From positions 1 through 9,293 of the forward strand of contig CAXBGT010000208.1 of the NCBI GenBank assembly GCA_963975265.1: 9,293 nucleotides of DNA, given 5' to 3'. Of this stretch, positions 1-6,491 are shown piece by piece (the stretch's first letter is position 1; every line of letters begins with the position of its first letter). This DNA comes from CAJXUU01 sp963975265 (lineage in GTDB: Bacteria; Bacteroidota; Bacteroidia; Chitinophagales; Saprospiraceae). A model generated the notes under the pieces. The model was not told the DNA's origin and ran no database searches. It saw only the letters and a list, made by a program, of their open reading frames with translations. The position numbers were made by a program, and so were the translations under genes.

Positions 1-458
1 GCATCAATCGTATCCTGTGCAAACTGATCAAGCCGCTGTAAATTACTTGATATAAAAACAGATCCTCCGGTAGCTCCTATAACCTGATTCATATTTAGTC
101 CTACACTATTGCTCATAAATGAATTATTTACAAATTGCGCACCTCCAGGAAGATTGATCTGAGTGACACTTCTATTTATATTTGGAAGTGTAGCTTCAAA
201 TCCTATTTGTGGTTTAAAAACTGATTTGGAAGCAGTATATCTCCACTCTTGATTTTCTCTACTTGTTTTTGCCAGCAGGTAATCTGGAGACTCTGCTTGT
301 GCCGATTTTATGATCTCATATATACTGGCTGAGATCATCTTTTGTGCATTCACATTAGAGGATAACCCTAAAATTATAATAATTGATAGTTGTATTAGCT
401 TTTTCATAAGTTGTTGCTGTTTCTTGGCTAAAGATTTATTTCGAGATGCAGTTTTCAT
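1..458 (-). CDS. TolC-like outer-membrane efflux protein, N-terminal part (gene runs off the window)
   Basis: This is the start of a probable TolC/OprM-type outer-membrane channel, which would give the upstream adaptor and permease an exit through the outer membrane. The translation shows a lysine-rich n-region, a hydrophobic core (LIQLSIIIILGLSS) and a likely cleavage site after VNA. The mature protein opens with a helix (SIYEIIKSAQAESPDYLLAK) followed by polar, Gly/Asn/Ser-rich stretches, as in the first helix and first beta-strands of TolC-like proteins. Two in-frame ATGs fit. The one at 458 lies 5 bases after the permease stop, has a close AGGA and suggests translational coupling; I use it. 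The one at 407 would shorten the protein by 17 residues and give a more usual signal-peptide n-region. The identification rests on context, signal peptide and general sequence character, because the conserved repeat of the family lies beyond the window. Confidence 0.75.
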   Translation of the reverse strand, partial: MKTASRNKSLAKKQQQLMKKLIQLSIIIILGLSSNVNAQKMISASIYEIIKSAQAESPDYLLAKTSRENQEWRYTASKSVFKPQIGFEATLPNINRSVTQINLPGGAQFVNNSFMSNSVGLNMNQVIGATGGSVFISSNLQRLDQFAQDTID

Positions 459-463
459 TTGTC

Positions 464-1774
464 CTATTCTGTTCTCAATGCAGTAATAGGATCCATCCTT
501 GCCGCTTTCTGCGCCGGCATTATGCCAAATATGACACCTATACTCACTGCGATACCGAAGCTTATCAAAATAGAGGAAAAGGATATAACTGTAGAGATAT
601 CTGCATATGCAGCTATTACCTTGGCACCTACTATTCCCAGGATTACACCTATGACTCCCCCTGCTAAACTAATTGCAATCGCTTCTAGTAAAAATTGGTA
701 AATAATATCTTTTTCAGTAGCTCCGATTGATCTTCTTAGACCTATTTCTTTGACTCGCTCCAATACACTGGCCAGCATAATATTCATGATACCTATCCCT
801 CCAACCAATAAGGATATCCCCGCGATTACAGCCAATATCAAGTTCATAGTCTCCTGAGTATTTTGCTGTTGTTTGATAAGTAACTCTGGCACCTTGATTT
901 CAAAATCTGCCTGATTATTATGCCTTCTCAATAATAATCTACTGATAAGCTCAGCACTTGACTCCATACTCTTTGCATCAGCCAACTTCACAACAATCTT
1001 ATCTAATTGATGGTAATTCTTATTTTCTGTTTCATCGTCGTCATTTCGCTTAACGTCTTCTTTTCCAATTCGTAGTTTGTTATTAATTCTCAGTTTGAAA
1101 GTGTCAAATGGAATAAAGATTATATTGCTATAATTATTGACATCCAACTTAACAAGGTTCTCTTTTGAGATTAATCTCTTTTTCAGAACGCCTATTACTT
1201 TGAATACTACATGGTTAGATTTTACATAACTACCGATTGGATTCTTACCTAAAAATAATCGAGCAGCAGCATTCGCACCCAGTACACATACATTCAGACC
1301 ATTCTTATGGTTGCCTGAGAAAAATGAACCCTTGCTTAATTCTAGATTATTTACATTGAAAAAATCATTATTAACTCCATAGCACTTTGATTTTACCATA
1401 TTTTTGCCATAGAGAATTTTAGCATCATCCTCTGTTTCTATAGAAAGTGTTTCTATCCCTGGAACGATGCTTTTGATCGCTTCTACATCATTAATAGTTA
1501 ATCCAGGTGTATATGATTTCTTCTCTTCTTTATCATTTCCTTCCTCATCCTCTCCGTTTTGTTCTGGAGGAATAGAATTAATAACAATGTTATTTGTACC
1601 TATTATTTTCAATTGATCTAGAATAGACTTTTTTGCTCCATTACCTATGGCCAACATAGAAACTACGGCAAATACTCCGAAAATAATTCCTAGTGCAGTC
1701 AGTAAAGCTCTTAATTTGTTTTGACTAATACCTTCGATAGCTAATCCAAGATTCCTTCTAATATACACGAACAT
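464..1774 (-). CDS. MacB-type ABC transporter permease (MacB_PCD + FtsX domains), no ATPase domain
   Basis: This 436-residue inner-membrane protein is the permease of a MacB-like mechanotransmission ABC exporter. Residues 1-21 precede a first membrane helix at about 22-44, containing the family sequence TALGIIFGVFAVVSMLAIGNGA. A periplasmic MacB_PCD-like domain fills about 50-305. Three further helices follow at about 311-335, 360-385 and 396-418. The FtsX core motif ERVKEIGLRRSIGAT is at 339-353 and the typical C-terminal PAQKAARMDPITALR at 420-434. E. coli MacB carries its ATPase on the same chain; here there is none, so a separate ATP-binding subunit is needed. Two strongly acidic segments (about 71-87 and 239-253) interrupt the periplasmic domain. 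The gene begins 84 bases after the adaptor stop and ends 5 bases before the first possible start of the TolC-like gene, so the three probably form one operon. No substrate can be read from the sequence. Confidence 0.93.
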   Translation of the reverse strand: MFVYIRRNLGLAIEGISQNKLRALLTALGIIFGVFAVVSMLAIGNGAKKSILDQLKIIGTNNIVINSIPPEQNGEDEEGNDKEEKKSYTPGLTINDVEAIKSIVPGIETLSIETEDDAKILYGKNMVKSKCYGVNNDFFNVNNLELSKGSFFSGNHKNGLNVCVLGANAAARLFLGKNPIGSYVKSNHVVFKVIGVLKKRLISKENLVKLDVNNYSNIIFIPFDTFKLRINNKLRIGKEDVKRNDDDETENKNYHQLDKIVVKLADAKSMESSAELISRLLLRRHNNQADFEIKVPELLIKQQQNTQETMNLILAVIAGISLLVGGIGIMNIMLASVLERVKEIGLRRSIGATEKDIIYQFLLEAIAISLAGGVIGVILGIVGAKVIAAYADISTVISFSSILISFGIAVSIGVIFGIMPAQKAARMDPITALRTE

Positions 1775-1858
1775 AAAAAATGGTTGAAGTGATGAAAATG
1801 GGTAGATGTCCTAATTGCTTAGAAACAAGCAGTAAACATGATTCCAATAAATCAAATA

Positions 1859-3241
1859 TTAAAACATTATCATCATCTCTCCACCGCCCATATTCTTATT
1901 TTGATCTTCCTCTCCTTTTACAATCTCTTCATTGGTTTTATCATAAGTAGCCTTATTCTTTTTCCAACTTTCAAGCTTATTAGTCCCACTATCCGCAATG
2001 TCCTTGCTCAGAAATTCGTAAGGCACTTCCTCCACATTGTCTGGTGCTGTAAGCATAACTTTATCATCCAAACTTAGACCTTCTACTACTATAATATCGT
2101 TTTCATTTGATGCTCCGCTTATGATTTGCTGCCTAACAACTTTGCCTGTTCTTTTAACAAATACATAATCAATACTATCACTATAAAAAGCCTCCAAAGG
2201 TATATTAACGACATCTTCATATTCATATATCATAATCTCATTAGTTGTCGTCATTGAAGGTTTGAGGACATCATCTACTTGATTAATTGCTATTACAATT
2301 TCAAAAACTTTTGCTTCCTGTCCCCTCAATTCCTGACCTATATTAGCTACTGAGATAATTTGCCCATCAAATATTTTTTCTGGAAATGCATCTACTTTCA
2401 CACTGACTTGTTGGCCTTTTCTTATCTTAGAAATATCGATTTCATTAATGTATGCGACAGATGTCATGTTGGTGAGGTCAGGTAATTCGGCAACTGTAGG
2501 ATCCCAAGCACTGATCTGAGAACCAGGTCCCTTTTTCCCATTCCACGACCTCTCATATATCAACATACCATCCTCTGGTGCCATGATCATGAACGAAGCT
2601 GCGACATCTGTCATCTGTTTCAGTTTAGAATCAAGTTGTTTCAAATTGGCTTGTATCTCTCTCACCTTGGCATCCGATTGAATTACCATAAGTTCTGTTT
2701 TGCCTTTCAGCTGATCCATCGATCTTTCAGAATTCCTCAATTTCAGCTCTGATTGTTCTATGACCATCTGCGGCTCGTATTTATTTCGTTCTATCTCTAA
2801 CCGCTCTTGCGCCATAGAAAACAGCATATTTGCGCTCTCATCTCTAACCCCTTTCATTTGGATCGCTGTATCAATTTTGATCTGCTCCAGTTTGGTCATT
2901 TCTTTTTCAATATCCGTTTGGACTCCAGTAATTTTAGTAGCTAATTCTGTTTTATCAAGAGAAGCAACATATTCCCCTTTTTTCACAACAGTACCTTCTG
3001 GAATTAGGTCTTTTATCGTAGTATTGTATATTCCAGCAGATCGCATCCCTTGTGGACCTCTAATTTTGATGGATTTTTTAGCTTTTAATTCACCAGTAGC
3101 ATTTACAGCAACAACAAAGTTTGACTTTTTTACTTGTGCAAAAATATCAACCTTGGAGGAAGATGAATCAGGTCTTAACATAAAATAGACAGAAGCAGCC
3201 ACGACAACGGCTATCAATCCGTAGATAATTGATTTTTTCAT
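1859..3241 (-). CDS. Periplasmic adaptor (HlyD/MacA-type membrane-fusion protein) of an ABC exporter
   Basis: This 460-residue adaptor should bridge the inner-membrane permease and the TolC-like channel. It has a single N-terminal membrane anchor (residues 4-21) and no lipobox cysteine. The first half of a lipoyl-like domain lies at about 45-97 (VNATGELKAKKSIKI, then IPEGTVVKKGEYVASLD). A long charged alpha-helical hairpin, probably coiled coil, spans about 100-212. The second lipoyl half starts at FMIMAPEDGMLIYERSW (217-233), a beta-barrel runs at about 260-345 (TSVAYINEIDISKIRKGQQV), and a membrane-proximal domain at about 346-400. The last 50 residues form a charged, low-complexity tail ending MGGGEMMIMF, which is not part of the usual fold. 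The ATG at 3241 gives a clean anchor and has no Shine-Dalgarno. As first gene of the cassette it carries the long leader described separately. MacA-like and HlyD-like adaptors cannot be separated from sequence alone. Confidence 0.92.
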   Translation of the reverse strand: MKKSIIYGLIAVVVAASVYFMLRPDSSSSKVDIFAQVKKSNFVVAVNATGELKAKKSIKIRGPQGMRSAGIYNTTIKDLIPEGTVVKKGEYVASLDKTELATKITGVQTDIEKEMTKLEQIKIDTAIQMKGVRDESANMLFSMAQERLEIERNKYEPQMVIEQSELKLRNSERSMDQLKGKTELMVIQSDAKVREIQANLKQLDSKLKQMTDVAASFMIMAPEDGMLIYERSWNGKKGPGSQISAWDPTVAELPDLTNMTSVAYINEIDISKIRKGQQVSVKVDAFPEKIFDGQIISVANIGQELRGQEAKVFEIVIAINQVDDVLKPSMTTTNEIMIYEYEDVVNIPLEAFYSDSIDYVFVKRTGKVVRQQIISGASNENDIIVVEGLSLDDKVMLTAPDNVEEVPYEFLSKDIADSGTNKLESWKKNKATYDKTNEEIVKGEEDQNKNMGGGEMMIMF

Positions 3242-3271
3242 TTAGAATAAGTTGGGTAGTTAATAATCTTC

Positions 3272-3293
3272 ATCCCTTCGACTACTAAGGGAT
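3272..3293 (-). repeat. Inverted repeat in the leader of the adaptor operon
   Basis: A perfect 7-base inverted repeat (ATCCCTT / AAGGGAT) surrounds an 8-base loop and lies about 31 bases upstream of the adaptor start. In the minus-strand transcript it would form a stable small hairpin. No T-run follows, so it is not a terminator. It overlaps an imperfect direct repeat (TTCGActactAAG at 3277-3289 and TTCGAtagtAAG at 3293-3304). It could be an operator or a leader structure; its function is unknown. Confidence 0.45.
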
Positions 3294-3365
3294 TCGATAG
3301 TAAGTTAACGTGATTGAATTACACTTATGCTACAAGTGACGTATTTAACAGTTTGTTATGAACTT

Positions 3366-3398
3366 AAAAAGCCCTGCAGCTTGGAACATTCACTGCAG
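3366..3398 (-). terminator. Possible weak terminator or attenuator in the adaptor leader
   Basis: Read on the minus strand, CTGCAG (3398-3393), a 13-base loop and CTGCAG (3379-3374) can pair as a 6-base stem. GGC and a run of five T (3370-3366) follow. The stem is short and the loop large, so this is weak as an intrinsic terminator. Its place, downstream of the candidate promoter box at 3437-3444 and upstream of the adaptor start, is where an attenuator would be. Confidence 0.25.
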
Positions 3399-3436
3399 TT
3401 AAAAGGTGGTAGTTATTTCAATAAAATCAAAATTCC

Positions 3437-3444
3437 CAAAATTA
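3437..3444 (-). promoter_or_regulatory. Candidate -7 box of the export operon promoter
   Basis: The minus strand reads TAATTTTG, an exact match to the Bacteroidota -7 consensus TAnnTTTG. No TTTG is present at the expected -33 distance, so only half of the promoter is recognisable. Transcription would start near 3430 and leave a leader of roughly 190 bases before the adaptor ATG. It is the only such match on this strand between 3242 and 3600. Confidence 0.35.
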
Positions 3445-3600
3445 CAAGGATTCTTCTGAAGTAATATCCATCTATATTTAGTTTTATTTTTAGATAACTC
3501 TGTCCCCGTTTTAGTTTGAGCTCTCAATATTTTCAAAAAACAATTAATTCATGAAACGGCTTGTTGTTTTCGAATTTCTATTGCGTTTTTGGTATATCAG

Positions 3601-3640
3601 AAAAACAAAAATGCTTCGTCCAATTAATTGAACGAAGCAT
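3601..3640 (-). terminator. Rho-independent terminator of glyA
   Basis: A perfect 9-base stem (ATGCTTCGT 3611-3619 with ACGAAGCAT 3632-3640) is followed on the minus strand by TTTTGTTTTT (3610-3601). The hairpin begins 44 bases after the glyA stop codon. The centre, CAATTAATTG (3621-3630), is itself palindromic and could lengthen the stem past one mismatch. The T-run on the minus side only shows that it serves glyA and separates it from the export operon. Confidence 0.88.
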
Positions 3641-3684
3641 CAAAATTTATTTTCTAGTAAGTCAAAAAGCGCTCTCAGAGAGTA

Positions 3685-4953
3685 TCACACATACAAGGGA
3701 AACCCAGTCATAAACTCATTAATCTCCCCTCTTGTTTTGTTAATCAAATCTTCGTTGGCATGATCACATATGACCGCATCAACCCACGCTACTGTTTGCT
3801 CGCAATCCACTTCTGTAAAGCCTCTCGAAGTAACTGCGGCAGTACCAATTCTGATGCCAGAGGTAACAAATGGAGATCTCGTATCGAATGGCACCATATT
3901 CTTATTGATGGTAATATCCGCTCTGACCAATGCATTCTCAGCATCTTTTCCTGTTACATCCCCTTTAGTTCTAAGGTCAATTAGCATAAGGTGATTATCT
4001 GTCCCACCTGAGATCAATTTATATCCTCTATCTACGAATGCCTTTGCCATAGCTTGTGCATTTTTGATGACTTGTTCTCCGTATAACTTGAAGCTAGGAT
4101 CTAATGCTTCACCAAATGCTACTGCTTTTGCAGCAATCACGTGCTCTAATGGACCACCTTGCATTCCTGGAAACACTCCACTATTCAACACAGCAGACAT
4201 CATAATTAGATTCCCCTTTTTAGTTGTTCTTCCCCAAGGATTTTCGAAGTTTTTGCCCATCATTATGATTCCTCCCCTAGGTCCTCTGAGTGTCTTATGA
4301 GTTGTACTCGTGACTATATGGCAATGTTTCATGGGAGATTTTAAATGTCCAGAAGCTATCAATCCCGCTGGATGTGCGATATCCGCCAAAAGTAAAGCTC
4401 CAACTTTATCCGCTATTGATCTAAATCTTGCATAATCCCAATCTCTACTATATGCAGAAGCTCCACAGATGATCAATTTCGGATTTACTTCGATTGCTTT
4501 TGCCTCTACTTTATCCATATCAATAAGTCCGGTATCTTCTTCAACACCATAGAAATTAGCATCGTAGACCTTGCCAGAAAAGTTTACAGGCGAGCCATGA
4601 GATAAGTGCCCTCCATGGGAAAGATCAAAACCTAGTATAGGGTCACCTGCATTTAATACAGCTAAAAAAACTGCAGCATTCGCTTGAGCACCAGAATGAG
4701 GTTGCACATTTGCATATTCCGCTCCGAATAATTCGCACAATCGATCAATGGCTAACTGTTCGATTTGATCAACAACCTCACATCCACCATAATACCTTTT
4801 CCCAGGATACCCTTCTGCGTATTTATTCGTCAAGCAAGAACCCGTAGCATCTATGACTGCTTTACTTGTGAAATTTTCTGAAGCAATTAATTCTATCCCA
4901 GACCTTTGTCTTTGTAATTCTTTGGCTATAAGTGATTGTACAGCAGTATCCAT
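3685..4953 (-). CDS. glyA: Serine hydroxymethyltransferase
   Basis: This cytosolic pyridoxal-phosphate enzyme interconverts serine and glycine while passing a one-carbon unit to or from tetrahydrofolate. From the ATG at 4953 it has 422 residues, within the normal bacterial range. Visible family motifs are ELIASENF (21-28), the YYGG region (54-57), HSGAQAN (86-92), DIAHPAG (191-197) and the PLP-binding TSTTHKTLRGPRGG with the Schiff-base lysine at about 220. The C-terminal part contains SGIRIGTAAVTSRG. The frame stays open upstream to an ATG at 5022, but the extra 23 residues (MRKRQTILFLQPLELH...) do not resemble the family's N-terminus. A -7 promoter box at 4993-5000 would also place the transcript start downstream of that ATG. 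I therefore choose 4953. The gene follows the helicase in the same direction after 175 bases and ends at a clear terminator. Confidence 0.97.
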   Translation of the reverse strand: MDTAVQSLIAKELQRQRSGIELIASENFTSKAVIDATGSCLTNKYAEGYPGKRYYGGCEVVDQIEQLAIDRLCELFGAEYANVQPHSGAQANAAVFLAVLNAGDPILGFDLSHGGHLSHGSPVNFSGKVYDANFYGVEEDTGLIDMDKVEAKAIEVNPKLIICGASAYSRDWDYARFRSIADKVGALLLADIAHPAGLIASGHLKSPMKHCHIVTSTTHKTLRGPRGGIIMMGKNFENPWGRTTKKGNLIMMSAVLNSGVFPGMQGGPLEHVIAAKAVAFGEALDPSFKLYGEQVIKNAQAMAKAFVDRGYKLISGGTDNHLMLIDLRTKGDVTGKDAENALVRADITINKNMVPFDTRSPFVTSGIRIGTAAVTSRGFTEVDCEQTVAWVDAVICDHANEDLINKTRGEINEFMTGFPLYV

Positions 4954-4992
4954 ATTTGTTACATTTAGTAGTAAGTGTAATTCTAAAGGCTG

Positions 4993-5000
4993 CAAAAATA
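4993..5000 (-). promoter_or_regulatory. Candidate -7 box of the glyA promoter
   Basis: The minus strand reads TATTTTTG, matching TAnnTTTG. Transcription would begin near 4986, about 33 bases before the chosen glyA ATG at 4953. No TTTG lies at the -33 position. The box lies inside the 23-codon upstream extension of the open frame, which argues that the extension is not translated from this promoter. Confidence 0.45.
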
Positions 5001-5094
5001 GAATTGTTTGCCTTTTACGCATTGTTCATCGAGGGTTATTTTGCCTATTTGTTGCCTTTAATTAATAATATGGTTGAATTAGCCATGTAAATCC

Positions 5095-5125
5095 ATCAAT
5101 CAACTAACGAATATGCATGATTGAT
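5095..5125. repeat. Inverted repeat after the DEAD-box helicase gene
   Basis: A perfect 8-base inverted repeat (ATCAATCA 5095-5102, TGATTGAT 5118-5125) surrounds a 15-base loop and starts 4 bases beyond the helicase stop codon. It is AT-rich and no T-run follows on the minus strand, so it is not a standard intrinsic terminator. It may still protect the helicase mRNA 3' end or act as a weak terminator between the two minus-strand genes. Confidence 0.35.
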
Positions 5126-5128
5126 TAG

Positions 5129-6274
5129 CTAAAACCCATGCAATTCGAAGCCATCACTATCGATCATATCAATATAGCGATCCATTTTCTTTAATATTAC
5201 TTTAAAATGTTTCACCTCTTCTCTATCAACAAACGAAATAGCTAGTCCATTTTCACCAGCCCTTCCTGTTCTTCCGACTCTGTGTATAAAATCTTTTGGC
5301 GATCTTGGTAATTCATAATTTATAACAAAAGGTAATCCCACTATGTCAATACCTCTAGATAATAAATCTGTAGCTACTAATACCTTTATCTTCCCTGTCT
5401 TAAATGCTTCTAGCGCAGATTGTCTTGCGCCCTGGCTTTTTTTACCATGAATTGGAAATGCATCAATTCCATTTTTTGTCAATTTTGCTGCAACACGATC
5501 TGCCTTTTGAGCCGAGGAAGTAAATACTAATACTTGGTCCATTTCATTTTGCTTTATCAGATATCTAAGCAATGGCCCCTTTCTATCTTCAGTTACAAAG
5601 TACCCTGTTAGGTTGATTGATTCTATATCATCATCTTCAGACGCTATTTTGATGACTTTTGGATCATCAAGAAGGATATTTTTGATACTTTCCAAGTCTT
5701 TGCTCAATGTTGCAGAAAACAACAAGTTCTGCCTTATTTCAGGTAGCAACTCGAAAATTTCGTTCATTTCATCTTGGAAACCGAGATTGAGCATTTTATC
5801 AGCTTCATCGAGAACTAAAGCTCTGACTTTCGATAGTTCTATAGCATTATGAGAAACGAGATCCAATAATCGACCAGGTGTTGCTACCAATATATTTGTC
5901 CCAAACATTGTTTTCATCTGAGGATTGATTGACACCCCGCCATACACGGACATAGTTTTTATAGGATTTGGAAGTGCTTTTCCGTATTCATTAAAAACAT
6001 CTGCAACCTGAACCGCTAATTCTCTCGTAGGCACTAAAACTAAAACATCTATCTCTCGACTTTTCTCTTTTTTAGGTAATCGTTGAAGTAAGGTTAGTAT
6101 TGGAAGTACAAAACTTGCAGTTTTGCCAGATCCTGTTTTTGCAATTCCAAGAACATCATTTTGACTCAAAATAGCCGGTATTCCCTTCTCTTGTATTGGT
6201 GTTGGAGAACTAAAGTTATTCTTCTTTAGCAATGGTAGGAGAGAAGAGTGTAATCCTAATTCATCAAAAGTCAT
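5129..6274 (-). CDS. DEAD-box ATP-dependent RNA helicase, RhlE-like
   Basis: This cytoplasmic enzyme unwinds RNA duplexes using ATP; bacterial relatives act in ribosome assembly, mRNA decay and cold adaptation. All core motifs are present in order: Q-motif PTPIQ (24-28), Walker A AKTGSGKT (45-52), PTREL (82-86), GG (112-113), TPGR (132-135), DEAD (156-159), SAT (187-189), VFTSS (250-254), ATDLLSRGID (301-310) and HRVGRTGRAG (331-340). At 381 residues it is essentially the two RecA-like domains. The basic, disordered C-terminal tail that many RhlE/CshA proteins use to hold RNA is absent, and the chain ends about 40 residues after motif VI. The ATG at 6274 fits the family start (MTFDELGL). It has its own -7 box at 6305-6312 and is divergent from the chrA-like gene. 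The subfamily within DEAD-box helicases is a tentative call. Confidence 0.95.
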   Translation of the reverse strand: MTFDELGLHSSLLPLLKKNNFSSPTPIQEKGIPAILSQNDVLGIAKTGSGKTASFVLPILTLLQRLPKKEKSREIDVLVLVPTRELAVQVADVFNEYGKALPNPIKTMSVYGGVSINPQMKTMFGTNILVATPGRLLDLVSHNAIELSKVRALVLDEADKMLNLGFQDEMNEIFELLPEIRQNLLFSATLSKDLESIKNILLDDPKVIKIASEDDDIESINLTGYFVTEDRKGPLLRYLIKQNEMDQVLVFTSSAQKADRVAAKLTKNGIDAFPIHGKKSQGARQSALEAFKTGKIKVLVATDLLSRGIDIVGLPFVINYELPRSPKDFIHRVGRTGRAGENGLAISFVDREEVKHFKVILKKMDRYIDMIDSDGFELHGF

Positions 6275-6304
6275 ATGTATTCATTATTTAGCTTCGCAAA
6301 GCTG

Positions 6305-6312
6305 CAAAGATA
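6305..6312 (-). promoter_or_regulatory. Candidate -7 box of the helicase promoter
   Basis: The minus strand reads TATCTTTG, an exact match to TAnnTTTG, about 30 bases before the helicase ATG. A leader of roughly 24 bases is expected. No clear -33 TTTG is seen. A short inverted repeat AGCTT-cgca-AAGCT (6290-6303) lies directly downstream, near the expected transcript start. Confidence 0.5.
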
Positions 6313-6418
6313 TCCTTTAATAAAGTGGTTTTTATCTTTCACTTTTATTTCTATACCAGCTGAAACGCATAGTTAAGCTACAAAACCCTAAAAACATGTC
6401 TAAATTTTCAGTGTCAAA

Positions 6419-6432
6419 TTGAAAAAATTCAA
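6419..6432. promoter_or_regulatory. Small palindrome in the divergent region, possible operator
   Basis: TTGAA-AAAA-TTCAA is a perfect 5+5 palindrome about 32 bases upstream of the candidate chrA-like -7 box. It sits in a very A/T-rich stretch where such palindromes arise by chance, so a role as a regulator site is only a suggestion. Confidence 0.2.
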
Positions 6433-6463
6433 AAAATTTAACATTCAGAAAACATTGATTCAT

Positions 6464-6471
6464 TATTTTTG
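6464..6471 (+). promoter_or_regulatory. Candidate -7 box of the chrA-like gene promoter
   Basis: The plus strand reads TATTTTTG followed by C, matching TAnnTTTG. Transcription would start near 6478, giving a leader of only about 14 bases before the ATG at 6492. The -33 element is not recognisable. With the box at 6305-6312 on the other strand it makes 6275-6491 a divergent promoter region. Confidence 0.5.
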
Positions 6472-6491
6472 CGCCATCAAACGGTAATAAT

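Larger units (their letters stand above)
3242..3684. other. 443-base intergenic region between glyA and the adaptor gene
   Basis: No convincing coding frame or structural RNA gene is visible here. The right end holds the glyA terminator (3601-3640). The middle holds the only minus-strand TAnnTTTG match of the region (3437-3444). Between that box and the adaptor start are inverted repeats at 3374-3398 and 3272-3293 and an imperfect direct repeat at 3277-3304. These are listed as separate entries where they can be supported. Confidence 0.6.

Noticed and set aside
1815..1830. Five-base inverted repeat TGCTT / AAGCA between adaptor and permease genes
   Set aside because: The stem is too short and lacks a T-run; an internal operon terminator is not supported.
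1838..2077. Open frame of 79 codons on the plus strand
   Set aside because: It lies wholly opposite the 3' end of the adaptor gene and has no family features; it is a shadow of that gene.
2760..3188. Open frame of 142 codons on the plus strand
   Set aside because: It is antisense to the adaptor's coiled-coil and lipoyl region, whose conserved motifs prove the minus-strand frame. Its apparent hydrophobic and Cys/Ser-rich character comes from reading the complement.
5041..5060. Near-repeat TTGCC-tattt-gTTGCC between helicase and glyA
   Set aside because: It is a 5-base direct repeat in a short AT-rich gap with no further copies, so it is probably chance.
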